This document shows positions 35,170 to 44,349 of a stretch of DNA of 50,248 nt, in pieces (positions within the stretch are counted from its first letter, which is position 1; the number at the start of each line of letters is the position of its first letter). The notes under the pieces were generated by a model that was not told the DNA's origin, searched no databases, and saw nothing but the letters and a program-made list of their open reading frames with translations. The DNA is from Candidatus Cloacimonadota bacterium. Its GTDB lineage: Bacteria; Cloacimonadota; Cloacimonadia; Cloacimonadales; Cloacimonadaceae. The position numbers and the translations under genes are program-made. The stretch is taken from the NCBI GenBank assembly GCA_018433885.1, contig JAHDQK010000065.1:1-50248 (forward strand), written 5' to 3'.

Positions 35170-35990
35170 GAGTTCTGCCTCCTTTTGTTGCGGAAAGCTC
35201 TGTAGTTACCCAATCCGATAAAGACGAGGATCAGTAGATGAGCGATAGACTGCGCATCCATTTTGGTGGTTGCCGAACCCAGTCTGCCGATCAAGCTCTC
35301 ATACTCGCTGGCACCCTTGAGGCCTCCCAAAAGGCCGTAGAGCTGACGTTGCTCGTTCACATAGGGAAAGAATCCCGGTGCGCTGATCGCCGTGCATCCG
35401 CCGGTTACCGGCACCTGATAATTGTCTCGCGCCACCATCATCCATTCTTTGATTCCGGGAACTCCGCTGGAAAGTGAGCTGATCCACGCTACATCCTTGA
35501 GTCTGCGCACATTCTTGAGCATGGGGATATCTTGATAAGCTGTATTCTGATTATCTGTGGGATACACTTCCATCAAGTTTCGTCCCATGGCTTGCACCGT
35601 AACCATGCCCCCAACTTTGTAACCGAGGTTCACGAAGTCCTCTCCGCGTTTTTTCTCCGGATAGTCCAGAAGTACCTTGGTAAAAGCTTGTTCTGCCATT
35701 TGCACACCCATAGGCCACAACGCGGTGGCGATCACTTTCTGATTTCGTTTCCAAGCGTGTTCTATCATGGCTTCTGCCATTGGTTGCAGCTCGGTCATAG
35801 TAGAAGGGTCGTAATCAAAGGATACTATCACCACTTTGTCTTCCGGGGTGGTCTCCACTAGCTCATAGACAATCCGGGTGTAGTCCGAAACCTCCGTAGT
35901 CCAACCGATGGGGAAGATCAAAGGCAGAGCAACGGCAAGCAGCAATACGGAGTATATGATTCTTCTTTCAACGATAGCCGTGAGCTTCAT
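35166..35990 (-). CDS. Membrane-anchored protein with large extracytoplasmic-type domain, subunit 3
   Basis: A 274-aa protein. One hydrophobic helix near the N-terminus (about 11-29) and one near the C-terminus (about 245-262) bracket a soluble domain of roughly 210 residues with a Rossmann-like beginning (DKVVIVSFDYDP) and ATALWPMGVQMAE. The topology suggests a domain on one side of the membrane held at both ends. A conserved-looking stretch VTGGCTAISAPGFFPYVN occurs near residue 200. I cannot name it. ATGA overlaps link it to both neighbours. Confidence 0.75.
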   Translation of the reverse strand: MKLTAIVERRIIYSVLLLAVALPLIFPIGWTTEVSDYTRIVYELVETTPEDKVVIVSFDYDPSTMTELQPMAEAMIEHAWKRNQKVIATALWPMGVQMAEQAFTKVLLDYPEKKRGEDFVNLGYKVGGMVTVQAMGRNLMEVYPTDNQNTAYQDIPMLKNVRRLKDVAWISSLSSGVPGIKEWMMVARDNYQVPVTGGCTAISAPGFFPYVNEQRQLYGLLGGLKGASEYESLIGRLGSATTKMDAQSIAHLLILVFIGLGNYRAFRNKRRQNS

Positions 35991-36685
35991 TTTTCACCTC
36001 CCAGATAACTGCGTTCGATTCCCAGGATGATGCGTAGTGAACTGCCTACAATGCCCAATCCGGCAGAGATCAGAATGGCTCTTTGGGCGGCAGAATTGGG
36101 GTATTCCATGATGAAATCTGCAAGAATGGGGAAGTGCCAGAACTGCATGGATTCCGGCAACCACCCGGTAAGCATTGTCCCGATGCTGGTTCTGCCGATT
36201 ATCACGATCACAGCGGTGATCATCAGCAGATTGGACTCCAACCCGCGAATGATAAACGCACGGTATGCAGCGGATGCGATGAAGAATGCCAGCAGTGAGA
36301 ACAAGGTAGCAGAAAGCGGCATATAGGCGTTTGTAAAAAGATAGTCGAAGGGTTTTGCTCCCAACCAAGAGGAGATTCCTTCTCCGCTGCCTAACAGGCC
36401 GGGAGTTTCCTGCATTCCCCAGAGGATTCCGAAGATCAACATCAGGGCAAAGCTGATCAAACCTGCAAGATAATATTGCCAATCGGGAAGCTTGTTCACG
36501 ATCTTGTGGGTATTCATGCGAATCAAGCTGATTTGACCCAAAAGGATGGCAAAGCCGCTGATGATCATGAACCACTGTTCCAAGGTCGAAACAATTTGGT
36601 TGAAGGGACGGTGGGGGATGAATTCCGAGAGAATCACCACGAAACCTACCAAGAAGGCAAGGATCAAAGGTAATGAGCGTTTCAT
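35987..36685 (-). CDS. Integral membrane protein, subunit 2 of the quartet
   Basis: A 232-aa polytopic protein with about six membrane segments, starting with a basic N-terminus and a long hydrophobic helix (LPLILAFLVGFVVILSE). Polar loops include the segment MQETPGLLGSGEGISSW. No family recognised. The start overlaps the preceding gene's stop (ATGA) and its stop overlaps the next start, so it is the second gene of the strictly coupled quartet. Confidence 0.75.
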   Translation of the reverse strand: MKRSLPLILAFLVGFVVILSEFIPHRPFNQIVSTLEQWFMIISGFAILLGQISLIRMNTHKIVNKLPDWQYYLAGLISFALMLIFGILWGMQETPGLLGSGEGISSWLGAKPFDYLFTNAYMPLSATLFSLLAFFIASAAYRAFIIRGLESNLLMITAVIVIIGRTSIGTMLTGWLPESMQFWHFPILADFIMEYPNSAAQRAILISAGLGIVGSSLRIILGIERSYLGGEK

Positions 36686-37776
36686 GAGCTTGCCCCCGCG
36701 ATAAAGTCTTTTAAAACCGAGATGCCGAAGATCTCTAAAATAACACCCACAATGATCAGAATGATAACCATCAGTTTGCCAAAATCGTGACCTTTCAGGC
36801 TACCCAGTTGTTGGGGATCTTTGGAAAGATACGCAGAGGCGGCAAATAGCTCTTCTCCGATCAGAGTATAATCGCAACTAACTACAAAGAAAGGCAATTG
36901 ATGCGCTTGGGCGGTTCCTGCAGTTTGGATTGCGCCAGTAGCAAAGCCAGTTTCAGCCAAGATCAGTGACTCTGCATAGAAAGAACCCATAAAGAAGTTT
37001 GCCGCGGGTTTTTCACGTAGCATAATTCCATCGATACCTGCAACGTATCCAAATTGATCATCAGTGAGGTAAAAAATATTTTCCGCTTTGTAGGCATCTG
37101 GTCTGCCTGCTTTGATATAAGCCTCTTTCACCACTTCTTTGGCTGCAGATAGCACCATAGAAAAGCGGCAGGGAACTATCAGTTCAGTATTATATTCAGC
37201 ACTGCGTTCTGCAAGATGACTAAGAATCGTGAGACTGGCAATAGTTTGGATATCATCAAGATCGCTGATTCCCGGTACATAGAGGATAGGGCGCCCTTTC
37301 TCCGTGGCTCTGCCGATGGCTTCTTCCATGCTATCCAATCCAGCAATCCGGCGAATATAGAATTCCTTACCCCGCCGCGCAGACTGGATGTAGTATATGA
37401 TAGCGATACATACAATTACCAGCAGAATCAGAAAACCCAATTTGCGCATATAGAACCATTGTTCCCGGGTGGTAGCGGTGGTCTCCAGGCTCAGAGTATC
37501 TTCGTCGAACTGAGCGATCAACCGATAATGATGTTCGTGATTTACTTCCAAAGCGCTATCTACAAACTCTCCTTCCGGTAGAGTTGTATTTAGTACTGTG
37601 ACGATGTTCTCAGAATCGGTGATTCTCTGGATTTGGACATTGCGCGTCATGGGGCTTAGTTTCCAGTTCAGGATTATCGCCTTTCCGTCGTCCCAAGGGC
37701 TGTCCATGGCGGTGAAGCTGTTTGCATATAGCCCCCAGCTTATGAAGATCAAAAAGATAAGCAAACCAGCTTTCAT
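36682..37776 (-). CDS. DUF6754-like membrane protein, subunit 1 of the quartet
   Basis: A 364-aa protein: signal-like helix (1-19), a fibronectin-III-like extracytoplasmic region (about 22-105, including AIILNWKLSPM), a membrane helix (113-130), a soluble domain on the other side (about 140-330, with RPILYVPGISDLDDIQTIASL, TELIVPCR and GSFYAESLILAETG) and a C-terminal helix (335-356). This arrangement resembles proteins annotated DUF6754; I name it from memory and cannot search. It begins 119 bp after the lipoprotein gene and is coupled to three membrane proteins. Function unknown. Confidence 0.75.
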   Translation of the reverse strand: MKAGLLIFLIFISWGLYANSFTAMDSPWDDGKAIILNWKLSPMTRNVQIQRITDSENIVTVLNTTLPEGEFVDSALEVNHEHHYRLIAQFDEDTLSLETTATTREQWFYMRKLGFLILLVIVCIAIIYYIQSARRGKEFYIRRIAGLDSMEEAIGRATEKGRPILYVPGISDLDDIQTIASLTILSHLAERSAEYNTELIVPCRFSMVLSAAKEVVKEAYIKAGRPDAYKAENIFYLTDDQFGYVAGIDGIMLREKPAANFFMGSFYAESLILAETGFATGAIQTAGTAQAHQLPFFVVSCDYTLIGEELFAASAYLSKDPQQLGSLKGHDFGKLMVIILIIVGVILEIFGISVLKDFIAGASS

Positions 37777-37833
37777 AGGCTGTCTCCTTTAGTCAACATT
37801 CGTGTAAGCGGAGTATTAAGCAGGAAGCACGAA

Positions 37834-37878
37834 CGCGGAATCCCAAACTTGCCAGTCTGCATGCCTGGGATTTCCGCG
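37834..37878 (-). other. Long inverted repeat in the lipoprotein/quartet gap
   Basis: CGCGGAATCCCA (37834-37845) pairs with TGGGATTTCCGCG (37866-37878) with one bulge and a 20-base loop. It lies between the lipoprotein stop and the quartet. No T-run follows on the minus strand, so it may be a processing, stability or weak-termination signal that separates the ABC/lipoprotein part from the quartet. Confidence 0.5.
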
Positions 37879-37895
37879 CTTGTAATGATCATGGA

Positions 37896-38693
37896 TTATT
37901 CTTGAAAAGTGGCTTTAATGGCTTCGGTTTTTGCGATAATCTGTTCAATTTGTTCTTTGGTATAGGTTCCGTCTTTATCGTTATCGAGTATCGCTTTAAG
38001 TTCTTCAGTTTGGGTTACAGCTTTAACAAACGCTGCCTGTTCTGTGATGTGTGGGGTTTTAATCTGTTTCAGGTTGTTCAACAGGTGATTGAAGGTGCCT
38101 TTTTGAGCGAGCACTGAAGTTCTGGTCGTTTCGTAGTTCTGGTTTATCAGCCATGCTATGCGATTTGCAGCTTCGATCCATCCTCCCATCAGCATGAGGG
38201 TATAGTTGTCGAAGTTCTCGCTTTCCCAAAGCTTACTCTCCACATCGTCTTTATGGAAATCAAGCGCTTTATCGAGTTCTTCCCATTGTTCCTTCTCGAT
38301 CATGCTCTTCATGTTGTCACCCAGACGGTTTACTTCGCTCTCCAAACCCAGAAGGCTAGTAAGAGTCATCATTTGAGCAGAGATATCACTAAGTTTGCCT
38401 TTATTTCTACCCTTGGCTGCCAAAACTGCGTCGGCTGTAAGCAATCCTAGGGAAAAGGCATTGCGCACCTCTTCCTGCTTTGTTTTGTAGGTGGTGGTGG
38501 GAACCGCGGCAGAGATGTCCTTCACTTGTACCTGATCCAAAGTGCTATAGACCTCTTTGAATGAGGGAAGCGGGGCAAATGTGGTTACCTGTTGTGCAAT
38601 ATCCTGATCCGGAAGCTGCTCTGCCTTTCTCTTACAGGCAAATGAGAATAACATCAGGACCAGTACCAAGGCGATGATCAAGCGAGTCTTCAT
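37896..38693 (-). CDS. Lipoprotein of unknown function
   Basis: A 265-aa secreted lipoprotein. A basic start and hydrophobic helix end in LFSFAC, giving a lipobox with cysteine 20, followed by KRK. The rest is predicted helical, hydrophilic and without recognisable motifs (for example EKEQWEELDKALDFHKDDVE). It is 11 bp downstream of the giant ABC transporter and thus probably its periplasmic partner. A lysine-rich +2 region gives no Lol-avoidance aspartate, so outer-membrane sorting is possible. Confidence 0.75.
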   Translation of the reverse strand: MKTRLIIALVLVLMLFSFACKRKAEQLPDQDIAQQVTTFAPLPSFKEVYSTLDQVQVKDISAAVPTTTYKTKQEEVRNAFSLGLLTADAVLAAKGRNKGKLSDISAQMMTLTSLLGLESEVNRLGDNMKSMIEKEQWEELDKALDFHKDDVESKLWESENFDNYTLMLMGGWIEAANRIAWLINQNYETTRTSVLAQKGTFNHLLNNLKQIKTPHITEQAAFVKAVTQTEELKAILDNDKDGTYTKEQIEQIIAKTEAIKATFQE

Positions 38694-38704
38694 GTTTATA
38701 CTCC

Positions 38705-41700
38705 TTATTCTTTGAAATAAAATTTAAGTTTCAGCCAAGTGATCATGTTCAAGCACAAAGCATAGAGCAAGATAATCACGGCATTAAAGTTCCAAGTTCG
38801 GTGTTCCTTTTCGCTTAGTAATTTGTAGCTAGAAAGAAACTCGTTTCTCTTGTTGTTTAAAACTCTCCCGTCCATCATGCTCACGGAAGAGTTCAAATAG
38901 CTATTCAGTATGAGGTTGGGATCCCACCTCTCAGCAAGGGCGGTCTTGGCATAATACACCTCTGAACGCCTCGTCTGAAACTCTTCATAACTAATGGTAG
39001 CATTCCTGTAATTTGCTAAATATGTCAATTCCTTTTTTTGGATGTGAGCTAAAGACCTATGGAACCTGGTGTTTTTGGCATAAGCCGTGGTGAGTCCCTC
39101 AAACAGCCAGCGCGAGGGTATTACTTGCACAATCTCCGGTACTGGGTGATTTTCATACAGCTTGAGGTTTCGGTTCATGCGTTCAAACTCTATCACAGCC
39201 CCCCCAAAGATGATCTGGGGAATCAGGATCAAGGGCAGAAGGTTGATAATGGCTCTGTTCTCTTTGATAAATGCGGAACTAAGCAAGCCTAGAGAGTTGC
39301 CAATCAAGGTGGCAAGAAAGAAATATAATATACTGTAGTAGTCCAGACCTCGGATCTTGAGCACCTGCGCGGCAATCACATGATACAAAATAGCTTGGAT
39401 CAAGCCAAATAGAGAAAGAGTAAGTATTTTCGAGAAATGATAACTGCTCATCTTCAGGTTCATCAGTTTTTCGCGCAGGATGATCTTGCGTTCAGAAAGT
39501 ATCTCCTCTATGGAGTTGGACATTCCCAAAAAGATAAAGGCTATGATCGAGACGAAGATGTAGATGAACACATTGTTGTTTTCGTGATAACTGTATATTC
39601 CGGTGGGGGTAGCACGCAGGATGAAGGAGATGATCAAGCCCAATAGGGGAGCCTCGATGAAAGTGATCAGATTATTGGTATGGTTGCGGATCTTCATCTT
39701 GAAGCTGCGCGAGATAAACACGGAAAGGCTTACCAAGTAAGAGCGCAGACCCAGCGGTTTTTTCACTCGCCTGAGCCCGCTTCCGCGAGGTGTAGGCTCC
39801 AAAACATCGCTGCGGATCAGGTCAAACAGCATTCTACGCTTGAATTTATCCCGCCAGTAATCCGGTGGAAACTTGCGTTTTGTCTTCACTTGTTTGTTAA
39901 TCTGTTCGTAAACCGGTTCCCCCCGAGGTGTGAATTCTGGATAGGTAATGATGTCGTAAAAGTAGTCTGTGGTAAGTAAATGGCGTTTCTTCTCAATTTC
40001 GCTGCGGCGAATGGTGAGCATGCCAAGTTCCTCATCGAAATATGAGAAGCTATCTGCAGGAGTTCCGTAATATGCCAGCTTCCCTCCCATATCCATCATC
40101 ATCACGCGGTCAAACTTCCGGTAAATGCTGCTATTGGGTTGGTGGATCGTGATCATTACGATCTTCCCCTGCTGGCAAAGATAACTTAGGATGTCGATGA
40201 TCTTTTCTGCATCGTTGAAGGAAAGGCCGCTTGTGGGTTCGTCACAGATGATGATCGTGGGTTCAAAGAGCAGCTCCAACGCGATATTAAGTCTCTTGCG
40301 CTCTCCGCCACTCAGGTTTTTAGTCTTTTGATCTCCCACGATGGTATCCCGATGATGGCTGAGGTTTACCTGGTTCAAAATGTTATTTACCTTTTGCTTA
40401 AGCATCACGGGTTGGATGTGGGGCATGCGGAGGCGGATTCTGTACCACAGGTTCTCATAGACGCTGAGGTTGGGATATAGCAGATCATCTTGAGGAACAT
40501 AACCCATATGTTCCAGAAAGTAGTTGATGTTTTCCGAAAGATCCTTGTTATCAATCAGAATTTGGCCGTAAGTAGGGGCAATTTCGCCGGAAAGAACTTT
40601 GGTAAGGGTAGATTTTCCACAGCCGCTTTGACCCATGATCGCGATCAATTGCCCTCTTTGCGCTTCGAAAGATACCGAATCCAGCGCTAGTTTTCCATCC
40701 GGGAAGTAGTGTTTGATGTCTGTTACAGAGATAGTCTCGATCTCAAACGGAGTTTCGACCAGATCATAGAGGTTGTTGATCCTGAAGTTACGTTTTCCGA
40801 TAGTCAAGATGTCCGTATTCAGATTTATGGGAGTTGCTTCGGTTACCACCACCCGGTTCACAAAAAGGTGGAATCCCTTGCGAGGCGGTAAAACATAGTA
40901 GCTGCCTGCTCGTCTCTCTATCACGGCAATGCTGAGTTCGCTCTCTTCCCGGCTTGTGCTGAAATAACCTTTTTCGTAACAGATGTGAAGCTTCTGGGGG
41001 ATGTAGTCGTCCACTCCGATGAATGCCCGGCTCTCGATCACCATTCCCAGGTGGAAAGGCGCGTATCCACGGATCTGTAGAGTATCGTCGTAATACAGTT
41101 CAACCCGCTTTCCATGGCTGATCTCTTTCCCGTTTAGGGCTACTGATCCGCCAGATACAATGATACTGAAACTATTACGCTGTTTATGAACAAGAAAGTC
41201 GTAACTGCTCTTACGGAAAGAAATTTCATCTTCAGCGTCGCGCAGTAAATACATCTTCTCTAGGCAGTTGAATGAATACTCCCTATCTCCTAATTTGATA
41301 TGACTATCTTTGGTGAGCAGGGTAATCGAGTTGCTGGGAACTTCCTTCCCGTTTAAAAGCACATTGCTACTGGCAGCGATGCTTAAGAACAGATGCTTCT
41401 CGATGGCAAAAATCGCACATTCATAAGGACTTAGTTTATCATCTCGAAAGGCGATATCCGCTTGACTACCACTACCAAAGACAACGTAGTCCGAAAACAC
41501 GGAATGACGTAAGTGACTAAGGTGGTGGCGGCAGGGGATGCTTACAGTTTTATTCAGATTGTGCTCGAAATGATCAATCAAGGGCAGGAATTGCTCGGAG
41601 CTAATATTCAAGCTCTTGCCTAGTTCCATGATCTCTGTCAGTTCCGAGATGGCAAATTCTCCTTCCGTCTTTGCCATTATCACCAAGGATTGCATCAAGC

Positions 41701-41971
41701 GTATTTTATCGTACAAGGAAAGATGCCTGTCTAGGTAAACAAGGACTGCCGCAAAGTCGTAATCCGTTTCAACGATTTGTTTTACATAGGCTTCCCAGGA
41801 TACATCCACTTGGGAAAAGAGATTGGTAAGCAAGGAGTAGAGGATGTTGATTTCCGAGCTAGATATCTGATTATCACTCTTGAGGATATGCACATAAAGG
41901 CGGGTAACCATATCAATGGTCTTTTTGAGGCGCTCTTGTGCGTCCCTCCCGAAGGTAGGCCCCTTTAGCAT
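38705..41971 (-). CDS. TerB-like / FHA / ABCG-type ABC transporter fusion
   Basis: A 1088-aa transporter with regulatory domains. Residues 1-140 are helical and resemble a TerB-like domain. Three FHA-like beta segments follow (about 160-235 with VFGSGSQADIAF and NVLLNGKEV; about 250-305; about 340-400), the second and third degenerate. The ABC ATPase has GQSGCGKST (447-455), NLSGGERKR (552-560) and IIICDEPTSGL (573-583). The C-terminal 320 residues form an ABC2-type membrane domain of about six helices. ABCG-type half-transporters with N-terminal FHA domains exist; the added TerB-like domain is less usual. FHA domains bind phosphothreonine, suggesting control by a Ser/Thr kinase. It is the first gene of the apparent eight-gene operon. 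Confidence 0.88.
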   Translation of the reverse strand: MLKGPTFGRDAQERLKKTIDMVTRLYVHILKSDNQISSSEINILYSLLTNLFSQVDVSWEAYVKQIVETDYDFAAVLVYLDRHLSLYDKIRLMQSLVIMAKTEGEFAISELTEIMELGKSLNISSEQFLPLIDHFEHNLNKTVSIPCRHHLSHLRHSVFSDYVVFGSGSQADIAFRDDKLSPYECAIFAIEKHLFLSIAASSNVLLNGKEVPSNSITLLTKDSHIKLGDREYSFNCLEKMYLLRDAEDEISFRKSSYDFLVHKQRNSFSIIVSGGSVALNGKEISHGKRVELYYDDTLQIRGYAPFHLGMVIESRAFIGVDDYIPQKLHICYEKGYFSTSREESELSIAVIERRAGSYYVLPPRKGFHLFVNRVVVTEATPINLNTDILTIGKRNFRINNLYDLVETPFEIETISVTDIKHYFPDGKLALDSVSFEAQRGQLIAIMGQSGCGKSTLTKVLSGEIAPTYGQILIDNKDLSENINYFLEHMGYVPQDDLLYPNLSVYENLWYRIRLRMPHIQPVMLKQKVNNILNQVNLSHHRDTIVGDQKTKNLSGGERKRLNIALELLFEPTIIICDEPTSGLSFNDAEKIIDILSYLCQQGKIVMITIHQPNSSIYRKFDRVMMMDMGGKLAYYGTPADSFSYFDEELGMLTIRRSEIEKKRHLLTTDYFYDIITYPEFTPRGEPVYEQINKQVKTKRKFPPDYWRDKFKRRMLFDLIRSDVLEPTPRGSGLRRVKKPLGLRSYLVSLSVFISRSFKMKIRNHTNNLITFIEAPLLGLIISFILRATPTGIYSYHENNNVFIYIFVSIIAFIFLGMSNSIEEILSERKIILREKLMNLKMSSYHFSKILTLSLFGLIQAILYHVIAAQVLKIRGLDYYSILYFFLATLIGNSLGLLSSAFIKENRAIINLLPLILIPQIIFGGAVIEFERMNRNLKLYENHPVPEIVQVIPSRWLFEGLTTAYAKNTRFHRSLAHIQKKELTYLANYRNATISYEEFQTRRSEVYYAKTALAERWDPNLILNSYLNSSVSMMDGRVLNNKRNEFLSSYKLLSEKEHRTWNFNAVIILLYALCLNMITWLKLKFYFKE

Positions 41972-42179
41972 ATTCCAGCCTCTATAACATATAATCTACG
42001 ATAATCTAATCTCAAATCTTGCTCCCGGACAGGCGATTGCTAACGCCTCGAATACAATCGCGCTGGAAACGCACCAAATGTCAAGAAATTAATGGATGAA
42101 GTCTGGGTAGATTTATCAGTTCACATATATTGGCTTCAACTCTTTGTGCGTTATCGTTACCGTAAATAAATGCTTTCCT

Positions 42180-43715
42180 TTATTCCCATTCTATAGTAGC
42201 GGGAGGTTTGGAGCTGATATCATATACTACTCTTGATATTCCTTTTACTTCGTTGCAGATCCGGTTGGACACATGTTTCAGAAAGGCAAAAGGAAATTCA
42301 GTTACTTCGGCAGTCATGCCATCCACACTGTTCACAGCCCGCAAGGCACAGACCTGCTCGTAAGTACGTTCATCGCCCATCACACCTACGCTTTGAATTG
42401 GCAGCAAGACGGCAAAAGCTTGCCAAGTATCGTTATAGATACCCCATTTATGTAGCTCTTCGATAAATATCTCATCCGCCAATTGTAGTAGTTTTACCTG
42501 TTCTGCTTTGATCTCACCTAAAATGCGCACAGCCAGTCCAGGTCCCGGAAAGGGGTGTCTCATTACAAGTTCATCCGGCAAATCCAGCTCTTTACCCGCT
42601 GCTCGAACTTCGTCCTTAAACAATTCTCGTAAAGGTTCCAACAGCTTAAGCTTCATTTTTTCCGGTAATCCGCCCACATTGTGGTGGCTTTTGATTGTAA
42701 CAGAAGGTCCCGCGAAGGATACGCTTTCGATTACATCCGGATACAAGGTACCCTGAGCCAGCCAGGTAGCATCTGGAAATCTTGCAGCTTCTTGCTCAAA
42801 GACCTCTACGAAAGTAGCTCCGATAATCTTGCGCTTCTGTTCGGGATCGCTAATGCTTTTTAATCTACTAAGAAAGATCTCTGAAGCATCCACGAATTCT
42901 ATCTTGAGAGACGGGTATGCTTTGAACATCATCTTCACGCGTTCTGCTTCTTGGAAACGCATCAAGCCGGTATCTACAAAGATCGGGATCAGACGATCGC
43001 CAATTGCTCGATGAATCAAGGCCGCTGCTACTGAAGAATCTACTCCACCGCTGAGACCGAGGATCACTCTATCGGTTCCTACTTGTTCTCGGATATTGAC
43101 GATAGTTTCCTGAACAAAGCATCCCGGGCTCCAGTCTGGATTGATGTTGGCAATTTTGAATAGGAAGTTGTTTAGTATTTGTTTCCCGCATAAGCTATGA
43201 TGAACTTCGGGATGAAACTGGAGTGCATAAATTGGCAATGATTCGTGCCGGAACGCAGCGTGTTCAGAATTCGCGGTTTTTGCCAATATCACTAGGGGAT
43301 GCTGTATGCTATCGATCTTATCGCCATGACTCATCCATACTTGGGTCTCATACTCCACACCAAAAAAGAGGGGATCTTCTTTTGCTACTTCAATATGCGC
43401 TTTGCCATATTCTCGCTTGGAAGCAGGAGCCACGACTGCCGCGAATTGCTGCCCTACCAATTGCATACCATAGCATATCCCTAAGATTGGGATATCCAGA
43501 TTCCATATTTCTGGAGCTGGATGTGGGGCGTCAACGTTGCTGATGGAAAAGGGGCTACCAGAGAGAACTAGAGCTTTAGGTTGAAGTGCCCTAATCTTTT
43601 TGATCGAAATATTATAGGGATGTATCTCGGAATATACACCCGCTTCACGGATCTTGCGGGCGATCAACTGAGTATATTGAGAGCCAAAATCTAGAATCAA
43701 CACTAAGTTATGCAT
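42180..43715 (-). CDS. guaA: GMP synthase (glutamine-hydrolysing)
   Basis: A 511-aa enzyme converting XMP to GMP with glutamine and ATP. The N-terminal amidotransferase has the nucleophile in GICYGMQL and the histidine-glutamate pair in QFHPEVHHS. The ATP-pyrophosphatase domain has LSGGVDSSVAA. The C-terminal dimerisation domain carries RHPFPGPGLAVRI and ends VVYDISSKPPATIEWE as expected. It follows an MBL hydrolase gene by 5 bp. The 208-bp gap beyond its stop (41972-42179) holds no gene. Confidence 0.98.
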   Translation of the reverse strand: MHNLVLILDFGSQYTQLIARKIREAGVYSEIHPYNISIKKIRALQPKALVLSGSPFSISNVDAPHPAPEIWNLDIPILGICYGMQLVGQQFAAVVAPASKREYGKAHIEVAKEDPLFFGVEYETQVWMSHGDKIDSIQHPLVILAKTANSEHAAFRHESLPIYALQFHPEVHHSLCGKQILNNFLFKIANINPDWSPGCFVQETIVNIREQVGTDRVILGLSGGVDSSVAAALIHRAIGDRLIPIFVDTGLMRFQEAERVKMMFKAYPSLKIEFVDASEIFLSRLKSISDPEQKRKIIGATFVEVFEQEAARFPDATWLAQGTLYPDVIESVSFAGPSVTIKSHHNVGGLPEKMKLKLLEPLRELFKDEVRAAGKELDLPDELVMRHPFPGPGLAVRILGEIKAEQVKLLQLADEIFIEELHKWGIYNDTWQAFAVLLPIQSVGVMGDERTYEQVCALRAVNSVDGMTAEVTEFPFAFLKHVSNRICNEVKGISRVVYDISSKPPATIEWE

Positions 43716-43720
43716 TTATA

Positions 43721-44347
43721 TCACCTTACAAATGGATTATTCATAATTTCCATCCCGATGGAAGTCTTAGCTCCGTGTCCCGGAAAGACTATCGTATCTT
43801 TGGGAAGAGAAAAAAGCTTGGTTTTGATACTATGGATGATTTGTTCATGGCTGCCTTTAGGGAAGTCTGTGCGACCAATACTTTGTTCAAACAACGTATC
43901 TCCGGAGATTAGGAACTTGTCCGCCAGCAGGCAGATTCCGCCGGGTGTGTGGCCGGGCGTGTGGATAACACGGATCTGATGGCTTCCCATCTCGATGATA
44001 TCTTCATCATTCAGAAGAATATCCGCGGGAGCTGGATCTAGTGGGCTTCCCATATATTCACTAAGGTTCTTTTTATTGTCGATCAGCATATCCGCATCCA
44101 AATAGTGGATAGAGACCGGACACTTTAGTTGATGTTTGAAATACGGTATCCCCCCAATATGGTCACCATGACCGTGAGTTATAACGATGCGGGTGACTTT
44201 TAACTTATGCTCTTTAATGTGATCAATCAGTTCCATGGATGGGGCAGAGGGATCCACCAGAATCGCATCCAGTGTGGTATCGTCCCAAAGCAACCACGTA
44301 TTGGTCTGATAAACGGGGAGGAGGATGTATGAACGGATCTTGAGCAT
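43721..44347 (-). CDS. MBL-fold hydrolase, glyoxalase II-like
   Basis: A 208-aa metallo-beta-lactamase-fold protein. Metal-binding motifs: THGHGDHIGG, HTPGHTPGG, SGDTLF and FPGHG, giving the full dinuclear set. The segment LFEQSIGRTDFPKG matches YcbL/glyoxalase-like MBL proteins. No signal peptide, so cytosolic. Physiological substrate unknown. It sits between a PP-loop ATPase (2 bp upstream) and guaA, a likely operon. Confidence 0.92.
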   Translation of the reverse strand: MLKIRSYILLPVYQTNTWLLWDDTTLDAILVDPSAPSMELIDHIKEHKLKVTRIVITHGHGDHIGGIPYFKHQLKCPVSIHYLDADMLIDNKKNLSEYMGSPLDPAPADILLNDEDIIEMGSHQIRVIHTPGHTPGGICLLADKFLISGDTLFEQSIGRTDFPKGSHEQIIHSIKTKLFSLPKDTIVFPGHGAKTSIGMEIMNNPFVR

Positions 44348-44349
44348 TG

